A stretch of 64,000 nucleotides of DNA from Microthrixaceae bacterium (GTDB lineage Bacteria > Actinomycetota > Acidimicrobiia > Acidimicrobiales > Iamiaceae): contig JADJDU010000030.1 in assembly GCA_016702505.1 (NCBI GenBank), positions 124,001 through 188,000 on the forward strand. The letters run 5' to 3'. The notes under the pieces were generated by a model. It ran no database searches. It worked only from the letters and a program-made list of their open reading frames with translations, and was not told where the DNA came from. Made by a program: the position numbers and the translations under genes. Each line of letters opens with the position of its first letter. Position 1 is the first letter of the stretch. Below, one piece after another: positions 1 to 7,239 of this stretch.

Positions 1-904
1 CACGTTGCTGGCACCCCGGAGCTTTACCCGGAAGAACACCTTGGCAAAGGTGACCAATACGGCACGGACCACGCCGTACAAGATCAACTCGCAGCGGGTG
101 CCGGGTCGGGCGTGACCGTGGCGACCCGGATCGCCGCCTCGGGTGAGTACCTGGTCATCGGGTCGTGGGCGGGTCGTAGACCGCTCGGCCGGGACGTGCT
201 CTCGCTCACGTCGACTCTGGGCTGGCTCATCGGTCGCGGCCAGGCGACCGGCCAGATCCTCGACGATCTCCTCTACCGACATGGCGCTGGTATCGACCAC
301 GGTGGCGTCGGCTGCCTGCGTGAGGGGGCTGGCTGCTCGGCCTTGATCTAGAGCGTCGCGTCGGGCGATGTCGGCGGCGACGGTCTTCAGGTCGAGGTCG
401 GTGACCTCCTTGGATCGACGTGCGGCCCGGACTTCCGGCGACGCCGTCAGGTAGATCTTGAGCGCGGCGTCGGGGAACACCACGGTCCCGATATCTCGAC
501 CTTCGAGCACACCTCCACCGCGTTCGCGAGCCCACTCACGTTGACGGCGGACCATCTCCGAGCGGACCTCGGCGTTGGCGGCCACGATGCTCACCGCGGG
601 TCACCTCGGGGCCGCGGATGTCTACCGTGGCATCGACCCCATCGACCACCAGCGTGTCAGAACCGACCTCGATGTCGATGTCGCGGGCCAAGGAGGCCCC
701 CGTGTCGGCGTCGGCGGGATCCAGGCCGCGCCGAAGCACTGCGAAGGTGACACCTCTGTACATGGCACCGGTGTCGAGGTACTCCAGACCCAACCGTCGA
801 GCCAGCGCCTTTCCCACCGTCGACTTGCCGGACCCGGCCGGTCCGTCGATGGCGATGACCTTCGGCGGCGCAGTAGGGCTTGGTTCGACCACATCCTCAG
901 ACAC
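1..904 (-). CDS. cmk: Cytidylate kinase (frameshifted), frame running on into a PlsC-like acyltransferase start; cut by window edge
   Basis: Phosphorylates CMP/dCMP to the diphosphates using ATP. The GTG start at 904 overlaps the aroA stop. The N-terminus carries a P-loop (GPAGSGKST) and the CMP-kinase segment LDTGAMYRGV. After VDIRGPEVTR (about position 597) the frame is lost; shifting by one base restores VSIVAANAEVR, then EGRDIGTVVFPDAALKIYLTA and the usual C-terminus. Two bases appear to be missing, or one is extra. Beyond the kinase end (about 240) the restored frame stays open to base 1 and reads YGVVRAVLVTFAKVFFRVK, which resembles the start of 1-acylglycerol-3-phosphate acyltransferases (PlsC). 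So either a Cmk-PlsC fusion exists, or plsC starts internally. Last gene seen of the scpA...aroA operon. The family call is firm; the fusion is inference. Confidence 0.85.
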
Positions 905-2210
905 GGGCCGAAACCCTACCTAGCAGCTCCCAATAGCCAGGGAAGGTCTTGGCCACACATGCCGGATCGGCGATCGAGATCCCAGGTGTCACCAAGCCCA
1001 ACAGGGCAAAGCTCATGGCCATCCGGTGATCCTGGTAGGTCTGGATCACCGCCCCGTGAGGACGACCTGGTTTGATGGTCCAACCGTCGGGATTGACGGT
1101 GACATCCACGCCGCACCGTGCGAGCTCGGTGGCCACCGCGGCGACCCGATCAGTCTCCTTGTGGCGGATGAAACCGATTCCGGTGACCTCGACCTCGCTC
1201 TGGGCGAAGGGGGCAGCCACCGCCAGGGTCTGGGCGGTGTCGGAGATGTGGGTCAGGTCGTGGACACCACCGCCAAGGTTCCCTCTCTCGCAACGGATCG
1301 TCATTCCGTTGTCGTCGACATCTACCTGTGCCCCCATGGCAGCCAGAACATCGACGAAGGCAACATCTCCCTGGATCGAACCCCTGGTGAGACCCTCAAC
1401 CCGAACGGTGCCTCCGCAGATGGCGGCCGCGGCCAACGGATAGGACGCTGCGCTGGCATCGAGCTCGACCTGATACCGGGTGAGACGGTATCCGCCGGGT
1501 AGCACTGCAAATGTCTGGGGGTCGGGTCGTTCGACAACAGCGCCAAAGGCCTTCATCACTGCGACGGTGAGCTCGACGTAGGGCTGTGACACCAGAGCAG
1601 ATGTCACCTCTACGACCAGTCCGTCGGGCAGGCATGGACCGATCATCAACATCCCCGACAGGAACTGGCTCGACGCGTCTCCGCGAACCCGAACCGCCCC
1701 AGAACGGAGACCTCCCCCTCTGATGGTGGCGGGTAGGTGACCGGCGTCACCGATGGGCTCGAAGCCTCCACCGAGCGTCTCCAGCGCCGAGAACGTGGTG
1801 TCCATTGGTCGGGCTTGCATCTGCGGGTGGGCGGTGACCCGGTACGAACCTCTACCGAGGGCCAGCATCGGTATCACGAAGCGGGCAGTCGTGCCCGACT
1901 GGCGAACGTCGATGGTGGCATCGCATGGTGGTGGACTTCCGCCGCACCCCACCACGGTCAGCACGGTTCCGTCCTGCTCAGCGGCCACATCCAAACCCAA
2001 TGCCGCGAGCACGCCCACCATGGCGTGAGTGTCATCGGCGGACAGGGCACCACTCAGAACCGATGTTCCATCAGCCAGGGCAGCACAAATCAGTGCCCGG
2101 TTCGTGATCGACTTCGACCCGGGAACGGTCACCACCGCATCCAGAGGTCCTTCCACCGGCTCGACGGGGAACGGGTCAGCCAGCTTGGAGAGGTCGGACA
2201 GGTCGGACAT
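897..2210 (-). CDS. aroA: 3-phosphoshikimate 1-carboxyvinyltransferase (EPSP synthase)
   Basis: Transfers enolpyruvyl from PEP to shikimate-3-phosphate, the sixth shikimate-pathway step, in the cytoplasm. The protein is 437 aa from the ATG at 2210, normal for the family. Near the N-terminus is the substrate-binding segment PGSKSITNRAL; further motifs are RQSGTTARFV, GDASSQFLSG and, near the C-terminus, HKETDRVA and YQDHRMAMSFAL. A TTG at 2222 would extend the protein by four residues and overlap the tyrA stop, but the ATG, 4 nt after the tyrA stop (2215), is preferred. It sits between tyrA and cmk with overlapping ends, so the three are very likely co-transcribed and translationally coupled. 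No anomalies seen. Confidence 0.95.
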   Translation of the reverse strand: MSDLSDLSKLADPFPVEPVEGPLDAVVTVPGSKSITNRALICAALADGTSVLSGALSADDTHAMVGVLAALGLDVAAEQDGTVLTVVGCGGSPPPCDATIDVRQSGTTARFVIPMLALGRGSYRVTAHPQMQARPMDTTFSALETLGGGFEPIGDAGHLPATIRGGGLRSGAVRVRGDASSQFLSGMLMIGPCLPDGLVVEVTSALVSQPYVELTVAVMKAFGAVVERPDPQTFAVLPGGYRLTRYQVELDASAASYPLAAAAICGGTVRVEGLTRGSIQGDVAFVDVLAAMGAQVDVDDNGMTIRCERGNLGGGVHDLTHISDTAQTLAVAAPFAQSEVEVTGIGFIRHKETDRVAAVATELARCGVDVTVNPDGWTIKPGRPHGAVIQTYQDHRMAMSFALLGLVTPGISIADPACVAKTFPGYWELLGRVSARV

Positions 2211-2214
2211 GGCG

Positions 2215-3285
2215 CTACTCAAGGGTGTTCAGTGACGGTCGGTACCCCCGGTCCAGGAGGGCGGATCGGTAAGTGGCGGCCCGGGATCGGTCCACCAGAA
2301 TGATCAGGACACCACGGTCGCCTTCGCTGGAATGGGCGATCTCGAAGTCGACGATGTTGATCCCCAGGTCGCTAGCCATGGTGGCCACCTCGGCGATGAC
2401 CCCATCGCGGTCGGGTACGGGTATCCGCAGTTCGGCCAGCGAGTCGGGTTGTACGACCCGACTGGGAAGGTTGCGACGAGCGACGTGAGAACGTTGCAAT
2501 GCGGCCAACAGACCAGGCCGATCGCCGGTTGCTACCAGGTCGCGGACTCGGGACAGCTCCTCGGTTAGACGATCGATCACCTCGACGATGGCATCGCGGT
2601 TCTCGGCACAGATGTCGGGCCAGATGGAGGGACTCCCGGCCGCGATGCGCGTCATGTCGCGAAACCCGCCGGCGGCGAGGCGCAACAGGGCGGCATGCTC
2701 CTCGGCCCGCTCGTCGGCGATGGCCATCAGCGAGGCCGCCGTCAGGTGGGGAACGTGGGACACCACCGCCACCAGCGCGTCGTGGCGGAACGGGTCTAGG
2801 GCGACAACATCTGCTCCCAGGCTACGAACGACACCATCGACGGTGGCGAAGTGATCGGCGTCGGTACCCGACACCGGGGTGAGGACCCAGACCGCACCTT
2901 CGAAAAGATCGGGAGTTGCGCCGTCCACACCGAGCTGTTCGGACCCAGCCATCGGGTGACCCCCGACGAAACGGGGATCGTCCACCTCGGTGACCACTGG
3001 CGCCTTGACCGACCCCACGTCGGTGACCGCACCACGGGTATCGGCCAGGGCGCGCCGTACCTCGACCGCAATCGACGAGACCGGCGAGGCCACGAAAGTG
3101 ATCTCGGCGGCTGGATCCAGGCCGATGGCATCGATGGCCCCCAGCTCCACGGCTCGCCGGGCTGAAGCCTCAGACGAATCCACCCCGGTGACGTGCCAGC
3201 CCTGAGCGCGCAGCGCCAGACCCACCGATCCGCCGATAAGTCCGGTTCCGATTATCGACGCTCGTCGGGTACCCGAGTCCCCCAT
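2215..3285 (-). CDS. tyrA: Prephenate dehydrogenase with C-terminal ACT domain
   Basis: Oxidatively decarboxylates prephenate to 4-hydroxyphenylpyruvate for tyrosine synthesis. The 356-aa protein starts with a Rossmann nucleotide-binding motif (GTGLIGGSVGLAL, residues about 13-25). It has the family's catalytic-histidine context GGHPMAGSEQ (about 110) and HVPHLTAASL (about 175). The last 80 residues resemble an ACT regulatory domain (VPDRDGVIAEVATMASDLGI), which in this family usually mediates feedback by tyrosine. The ATG at 3285 lies 3 nt after the aroH stop, and the stop is 4 nt before the aroA start, so aroH-tyrA-aroA form a tight operon for chorismate and tyrosine metabolism. Confidence 0.93.
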   Translation of the reverse strand: MGDSGTRRASIIGTGLIGGSVGLALRAQGWHVTGVDSSEASARRAVELGAIDAIGLDPAAEITFVASPVSSIAVEVRRALADTRGAVTDVGSVKAPVVTEVDDPRFVGGHPMAGSEQLGVDGATPDLFEGAVWVLTPVSGTDADHFATVDGVVRSLGADVVALDPFRHDALVAVVSHVPHLTAASLMAIADERAEEHAALLRLAAGGFRDMTRIAAGSPSIWPDICAENRDAIVEVIDRLTEELSRVRDLVATGDRPGLLAALQRSHVARRNLPSRVVQPDSLAELRIPVPDRDGVIAEVATMASDLGINIVDFEIAHSSEGDRGVLIILVDRSRAATYRSALLDRGYRPSLNTLE

Positions 3286-3288
3286 CGC

Positions 3289-3657
3289 TCAGCCTGGGAG
3301 GTCGTCGCGCAGCCCGGCGGCGTCGTGGAGGTAGACGTGGCGCATCTCGTTGCGGGGTCTGTCGGTGGTGAGATGAGCCATCACCCGGATGCAACGGGCT
3401 GTGCTTCCAGGAACCGGGATCTCGGTTGCGCACAGCAGCGGAACGTCACTCAGGCCGATGGTCCGCGCCGACGCCGCCGGGAAGGCCGACACCAGGTCTG
3501 CGGTCACGGTGAACCAGATGCTGATCAGGTCGTCGTGATCGACATCGTTTCGCTCGAACATGACCTCGAGCAGCTCAACGGTGCGGGAGCCGATCTCCTC
3601 GGGGGTGTCGGCATCAACCGTGGTGGCCCCGCGGAGGGCTCGGACTGCAGTGGACAT
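3289..3657 (-). CDS. aroH: Chorismate mutase, AroH type
   Basis: Converts chorismate to prephenate. The protein is 122 aa, the usual size of the monofunctional AroH trimer. Family features are RALRGATTVDADTPEEI at the N-terminus (arginine near residue 7 and the RGATT loop), DLISIWFTVTADL, a PLLCATEIPV segment and RVMAHL (an active-site arginine is expected here). The upstream open frame runs far back into the insertion sequence; this is accidental read-through, and the ATG at 3657 matches the family start. The natural upstream neighbour was rluB. An IS now separates them by about 1.9 kb, so aroH and the genes below it may depend on a promoter inside or beside the IS. Confidence 0.93.
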   Translation of the reverse strand: MSTAVRALRGATTVDADTPEEIGSRTVELLEVMFERNDVDHDDLISIWFTVTADLVSAFPAASARTIGLSDVPLLCATEIPVPGSTARCIRVMAHLTTDRPRNEMRHVYLHDAAGLRDDLPG

Positions 3658-3689
3658 CCCGGCGATGCTACCGACCGCGGTCAGATCCC

Positions 3690-3717
3690 TAGGACCCGAG
3701 CGGACCAATCCGCTCGC
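3690..3717 (+). repeat. Truncated copy of the dispersed intergenic repeat, with a perfect hairpin
   Basis: Begins TAGGACCCGAGCGGA like the other copies of the window-wide repeat, but then turns back on itself: CGAGCGGA (3697-3704), loop CCAA, TCCGCTCG (3709-3716), followed by CCTTTCTT. The shape resembles an intrinsic terminator read on the plus strand. It lies between aroH and the IS left end, so it was originally between rluB and aroH. Confidence 0.6.
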
Positions 3718-3726
3718 CTTTCTTAG

Positions 3727-3740
3727 CTTGCGATTAAACC
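3727..3740 (+). repeat. IS left terminal inverted repeat
   Basis: CTTGCGATTAAACC, a perfect inverted match to 5513-5526. The transposase stop codon lies 13 bases further inside the element. Confidence 0.92.
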
Positions 3741-3752
3741 CTGGTGAGGGGG

Positions 3753-5102
3753 TTAGGCGGCTTTCTTGATGGCGGGGTGGCGTTGGCGGGGGCCGGTTTT
3801 GGTGCCTTTGGGGCGGCCGGGTCCGGCTCGGGAGGGTTTTGGCGGGTTGGCGGGGGTGCCGAGGTGGGCGCGAAGTCGTCGAAACCCTCTGCGGGCTCGG
3901 GTGGGGGTGAGTTGCTCGGCGGGTCGGGGGCGTTCCCAGGGGAGGCGGAGGTCGTCGATGTGGGTGCGGGCGAGGCGGAGTTGGGTGTAGGCGGCGATGG
4001 TGAGCCAGGTCCATCGGTCGGCTTGGTCGGGCGTGGCGACTGATGGGGTGGTCCAGCCGAGGGTGTTCTTGGCGAAGCGGAAGGTGTGTTCGATGTCGAA
4101 GCGGCGCAGGTAGGCGCGCCAGGCCACGTCGAGATCGGGTGGGTGGGGGCCGGAGTGCCAGAGCCACAGGGTCTTGTTGGTGCGGGCGGTGGGTTTGGGG
4201 AGGTGTTCGACCTCGACGCGGATGACGGTGCCTTCCACGATCGGTGGTGGGCCTGGGTGGTCGTGCCAGTGGCTGCTGGGGTGGCTGAGGCGGGGGTGCA
4301 GGTTGGACCAGGCTGTGACGGTGACGGTGCCGTAGCGGGTCTCGGTGGCGGTGTGGGTGGCGGTCGGTTCGAGCCAGGTGTCGGGCTGTGAGCACTTCAT
4401 GCGGTGACCGTGGCGGGGCGGTCGGCCACCGGTTGAGAGTGGCCGGTTGGGTCGCGGGGGTGGTGGGGCGTAGAAGACGCGGTCCTCGCGGATGCGAGTG
4501 AGGGTTTGGGCGCGGGTATCGCGTAGTTCCCAGCCGATGGCGATCGGGTCGTATCCGGCGTCGAAGACGAACAGCGGGGTGTCGGCGTCGTCGGGGAGTA
4601 GGTCGACGAGGCGGCGGAGCTGGTCGATGGTGGTCCTGGTCGCGTTCGCGGTGGGTGCGATGCGCCCGACATCGACCGGTGCGGTCCAGCTGTCGGGCGC
4701 CCAGTTGAGCTGGGTTATCCACTGGTAGGACCAGCCCGCCACGATCGGCTGACCGGCGGAGTGCTTGGACGCCGAGTAGTAGAAGCCGCGCTCGGGGCTG
4801 CACTCGGCGTCGCATCGGTCCCAGGTGGAGGCGTCGACAGCGAACACCAGCGGCCAGCCGTCGGGTCGATGGGCGATCAACAGCGAACGAAGCCGGTCGA
4901 TGTCGATGCCGCCATCGGCGAGAGCCTTGTAGAGGCTGCCGTGGGAACGACGGAACTCCGGTTCCAGGCTCAACGCAGGGGCCGAGTGGATCGGGCCCGG
5001 GGTGCACAGCTGCGCGTCGCAGAGCTCGAACAGGGCGTCACCCCAACGGGTCAGACATCCGTAGAGGCCAGACCGGAACGATTGGAGCGTCTCATGGCCC
5101 AT
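3753..5102 (-). CDS. DDE transposase of the insertion sequence
   Basis: Catalyses transposition of the surrounding element. The 449-aa reading begins MGHETLQSFRSGLYGCL, which fits transposases of this actinobacterial type; a longer start at 5231 is possible. Candidate catalytic acids are D in FAVDASTWDRC (about residue 87), D in FVFDAGYDP (about 158) and E in RRFDIEHTFRFAKNTLGW (about 350). The C-terminus is basic (RPKGTKTGPRQR). No ribosome-binding site is obvious before 5102; instead a perfect palindrome sits directly upstream. The gene ends just inside the left inverted repeat. The exact IS family (IS701-like) is inferred. Confidence 0.88.
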   Translation of the reverse strand: MGHETLQSFRSGLYGCLTRWGDALFELCDAQLCTPGPIHSAPALSLEPEFRRSHGSLYKALADGGIDIDRLRSLLIAHRPDGWPLVFAVDASTWDRCDAECSPERGFYYSASKHSAGQPIVAGWSYQWITQLNWAPDSWTAPVDVGRIAPTANATRTTIDQLRRLVDLLPDDADTPLFVFDAGYDPIAIGWELRDTRAQTLTRIREDRVFYAPPPPRPNRPLSTGGRPPRHGHRMKCSQPDTWLEPTATHTATETRYGTVTVTAWSNLHPRLSHPSSHWHDHPGPPPIVEGTVIRVEVEHLPKPTARTNKTLWLWHSGPHPPDLDVAWRAYLRRFDIEHTFRFAKNTLGWTTPSVATPDQADRWTWLTIAAYTQLRLARTHIDDLRLPWERPRPAEQLTPTRARRGFRRLRAHLGTPANPPKPSRAGPGRPKGTKTGPRQRHPAIKKAA

Positions 5103-5128
5103 AGCAGACAGTATGGCTACTGTCTGCT
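5103..5128. promoter_or_regulatory. Perfect inverted repeat in the divergent IS promoter region
   Basis: AGCAGACAGTA (5103-5113), spacer TGGC, TACTGTCTGCT (5118-5128): 11-bp arms without mismatch, placed between the divergently read transposase and DUF6788-type gene. Position and symmetry suggest an operator or an mRNA hairpin limiting transposase expression. If the transposase starts at 5231 it would instead be coding sequence. Confidence 0.5.
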
Positions 5129-5165
5129 CTTGGATCGGGGATAGTCTGTGGGTTCGGAGGAACTC

Positions 5166-5519
5166 ATGGCCCGTACCCACCAGCAACGTCTCGCCGCCTA
5201 CGACGACCGCTACCGCGCCCTCGCCGCCCAACTGGCCGAGATCGGCCCCATCTCGGCTGGCACACTGACACGCCGCTTTACGCGCTGCGCCTCACCAGGC
5301 TGTAAGTGTCGTGCCGACCCACCACGGCCCCACGGCCCCTACTGGCAGCTCACCCGCAAGATCGACGGCAAGACCGTCACCCGCCGCCTGACCCCCGCCC
5401 AAGCCAAGCTCTACCGCCAGTGGATCGCCAACGACCGCCGCCTCCGTCGCACCATCGACCAAATGCGCACCGTGGCCGCCAAAGCCAACGAGATCCGACT
5501 CACCCACCCCGAGGTTTAA
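5166..5519 (+). CDS. Small DUF6788-type protein, IS passenger gene
   Basis: A 117-aa basic protein of unknown function. It has the DUF6788-like pattern: ISAGTLTRRFTRCASPGC, then CRADPPRPHGPYWQLTRK, then a helical basic tail (QWIANDRRLRRTIDQMR). Three clustered cysteines (CASPGCKC) may form a small metal site. The ATG at 5166 is preceded by GGAGGA at good spacing, which supports this start over the GTG-led longer frame. Genes of this family are commonly seen next to transposases. Here it is read away from the transposase and ends inside the right inverted repeat, so it is carried by the element. Its role in transposition is unknown. Confidence 0.75.
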   Translation: MARTHQQRLAAYDDRYRALAAQLAEIGPISAGTLTRRFTRCASPGCKCRADPPRPHGPYWQLTRKIDGKTVTRRLTPAQAKLYRQWIANDRRLRRTIDQMRTVAAKANEIRLTHPEV

Positions 5520-5526
5520 TCGCAAG
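5513..5526 (-). repeat. IS right terminal inverted repeat
   Basis: GGTTTAATCGCAAG, a perfect complement to the left end. It contains the last codons and stop (TAA, 5517-5519) of the DUF6788-type gene and is followed directly by the CTTAG duplication that holds the rluB stop codon. Confidence 0.92.
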
Positions 5527-5527
5527 C

Positions 5528-6319
5528 TTAGGAACGATCTTGGGTGTCGGGGAGGGCAACGTTGGTCTCCAACGCACGAACCTCATCGGTGGTCAACATC
5601 CGCCACTCCCCCGGTCCCAGGCGGCGATCCGACAACGGGCCGATCCTGGTACGGATGAGGCGCACGATCGGATGGCCGACGGTGTCGAGCATCCGGCGTA
5701 CCTGGCGGTTGCGGCCTTCGTGGATGGTGATCCTCACCAGTGTCGGAGCGACCAATGCCACACGGGCCGGAGCAGTCGGCCCGTCATCCAGTTCGACGCC
5801 TTCTCGCAGACGACGCAGCGCCGAACGCGACGGCGTCGACTCGACCTCGGCCAGGTATTCCTTTTCCACGCCATGGGATGGATGGGTGATTCGGTTGGCT
5901 AGGTCTCCGTCATTGGTGAGCAGGAGCAGCCCCTCGGTATCCATGTCGAGGCGACCGACTGGAAACACCCTGGGCTCGTCGGGGACAAGGTCGATCACAG
6001 TGGGCCGGCCATGGGTATCAGATGCCGTGGTCACCACGCCGATCGGCTTGTTCAACAGGTAGTGGATCAGGTCGGGCCGGATCCCCACCGGGACACCGTC
6101 GACTTCGACTTTGTCGCTCTCGGGATCCACCCTTCGCCCCAGGTCCGCGACGTCTCCATTCACGGTGACGACGCCGTCGGAAATCAGTTCTTCGCACATC
6201 CTGCGACTGCCGAAGCCAGCCCGGGCCAGCACCTTTTGCAGACGAAGCCCGCTCGCCAAATGTGAGGCCTCATCCCCGTGTCGGCTGTCTTCGTGTGGGT
6301 CCTGGTCAGATGGCGGCAT
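5528..6319 (-). CDS. rluB: 23S rRNA pseudouridine synthase, RluB family
   Basis: Isomerises a uridine in 23S rRNA helix 89 (known for the family). From the ATG at 6319 the protein is 263 aa. An S4 RNA-binding domain (residues about 24-75: LQKVLARAGFGSRRMCEELI) precedes the synthase domain. The catalytic aspartate lies in FPVGRLDMDTEGLLLLTNDG (about 119-138). The family tail GRNRQVRRMLDTVGHPIVRL is also present. The stop TAA (5528-5530) lies in the IS target duplication, so the insertion did not change the protein. The start overlaps the presumed scpB tail stop by 14 nt. The open frame continues upstream into scpB, but that part is not RluB-like. Confidence 0.93.
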   Translation of the reverse strand: MPPSDQDPHEDSRHGDEASHLASGLRLQKVLARAGFGSRRMCEELISDGVVTVNGDVADLGRRVDPESDKVEVDGVPVGIRPDLIHYLLNKPIGVVTTASDTHGRPTVIDLVPDEPRVFPVGRLDMDTEGLLLLTNDGDLANRITHPSHGVEKEYLAEVESTPSRSALRRLREGVELDDGPTAPARVALVAPTLVRITIHEGRNRQVRRMLDTVGHPIVRLIRTRIGPLSDRRLGPGEWRMLTTDEVRALETNVALPDTQDRS

Positions 6320-7230
6320 CGTGGCCACCGACAGTGTCGCTGCCGGCGTTGGGGCCGGAGTCCGCGTCCCGGTCGCCGTCACTTCGAGCCGTCTCGTCGT
6401 CGCCAGAGCCAGCGCCAGTGGGGTCGGATGGGGGGTCCTCGAACCAGGCCGGGAGCTCGATTTCCCCTGGCTCTTCGGGAGCGGCGACCGCGTCTGACCC
6501 CGCGGAGGTCGAGGTTTGTGCCGTGGGAATGGACGCCGATGGTTGGGGCCCCTCGCCGTCAGGCTCGACTGCTGTGGTGGCCGGCTCCGGGACGTCTTCG
6601 GCCGGTTCTGGAGGGTCGGCCTGAGCGTCGGGCCCGGGTGCACCCTCGGTGGGGTTCGCAGGCAGGTGGGGGGTCGGGTCTCAGCCCCATCTCCAACGCC
6701 TCCAGAACGTCGGCGCTGGGAAGTAGGTCTGCGATGGGAGGAAGGTCGGACAGCGAATCCAGGCCCAGCCGTTCCAGGAACTCCCTGGTGGTCCCGAACA
6801 GGGTGACCTGACCTGGACCGGGATCCCGTCCCACCTCGTCTATGTATCCCCGCTGGTGGAGCGTGCGCATCACGCCGTCGACGTTCACACCGCGGATCGC
6901 AGCCACCTGCGCCCGCGATATCGACTGCTTGTAGGCCACTATCGCGAGCGTCTCCAGCGCTGCCGCTGACAGGCGGGCGCTTTGACCCTCGAGCACGAAA
7001 CGCTCGACATAGGGGGCCATGTCGGCATGGCTCTGGAAGCGATACCCCCCCGCCACCTTCACCAACACGAAACCGCGGTCGTCGTTTGAGTAGGCGGCCT
7101 GGAGCTCGTCGCACAGCTCGGTTACCCGAGCGGGAGCGACCTCCAACAGCTGGGCCAGCAGGTGCGGATCGACCGGCTCCTGCGCGACCATGAGGATCGC
7201 CTCGATGGCCTTGGCGGCCTCACTAGCCAT
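6306..7230 (-). CDS. scpB: Segregation and condensation protein B, with an apparent frameshift before an acidic tail
   Basis: Winged-helix partner of ScpA in the SMC condensin complex. Residues 1-180 are typical: MASEAAKAIEAILMVAQEP, LSAAALETLAIVAYKQS, ISRAQVAAIRGVNVDGVMRT and GQVTLFGTTREFLERLGL. In the frame as read the protein turns into an arginine-rich tail and stops at 6559. A one-base shift at the run of six Gs (6668-6673 on the plus strand) instead opens an acidic, proline-rich tail (ADPPEPAEDVPEPATTAVEP...ELPAWFEDPPSDP) ending with TGA at 6306-6308, inside the rluB start region. That would give about 307 aa with translational coupling to rluB. One extra base in the homopolymer is the likely cause. 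The frameshift is inference; the family is certain. Confidence 0.85.
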
Positions 7231-7239
7231 TGGAGTCTC

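Larger units (their letters stand above)
3722..5531. mobile_element. Insertion sequence (IS701-like), 1.8 kb, with TIRs and a CTTAG target duplication
   Basis: The element body is 3727-5526. Its ends are a perfect 14-bp inverted repeat: CTTGCGATTAAACC at 3727-3740 and its complement GGTTTAATCGCAAG at 5513-5526. Both ends are flanked by the direct repeat CTTAG (3722-3726 and 5527-5531). The TTAG part fits the YTAG target duplication known for the IS701 family. It carries a DDE transposase (minus) and a divergent DUF6788-type gene (plus). The intact ends, duplication and reading frames indicate a recent, potentially active insertion. It landed on the rluB stop codon within the scpA...cmk operon. 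The family assignment comes from transposase motifs and target site, not from a database comparison. Confidence 0.9.

Noticed and set aside
3289..5007. 572-aa minus-strand frame fusing IS sequence to chorismate mutase
   Set aside because: The upstream part is a low-complexity Pro/Arg-rich shadow of the transposase and does not resemble any protein; the AroH start at 3657 is clear.
6262..6811. Several plus-strand frames opposite scpB/rluB
   Set aside because: All are antisense shadows caused by high GC; only the minus-strand acidic tail frame looks protein-like.
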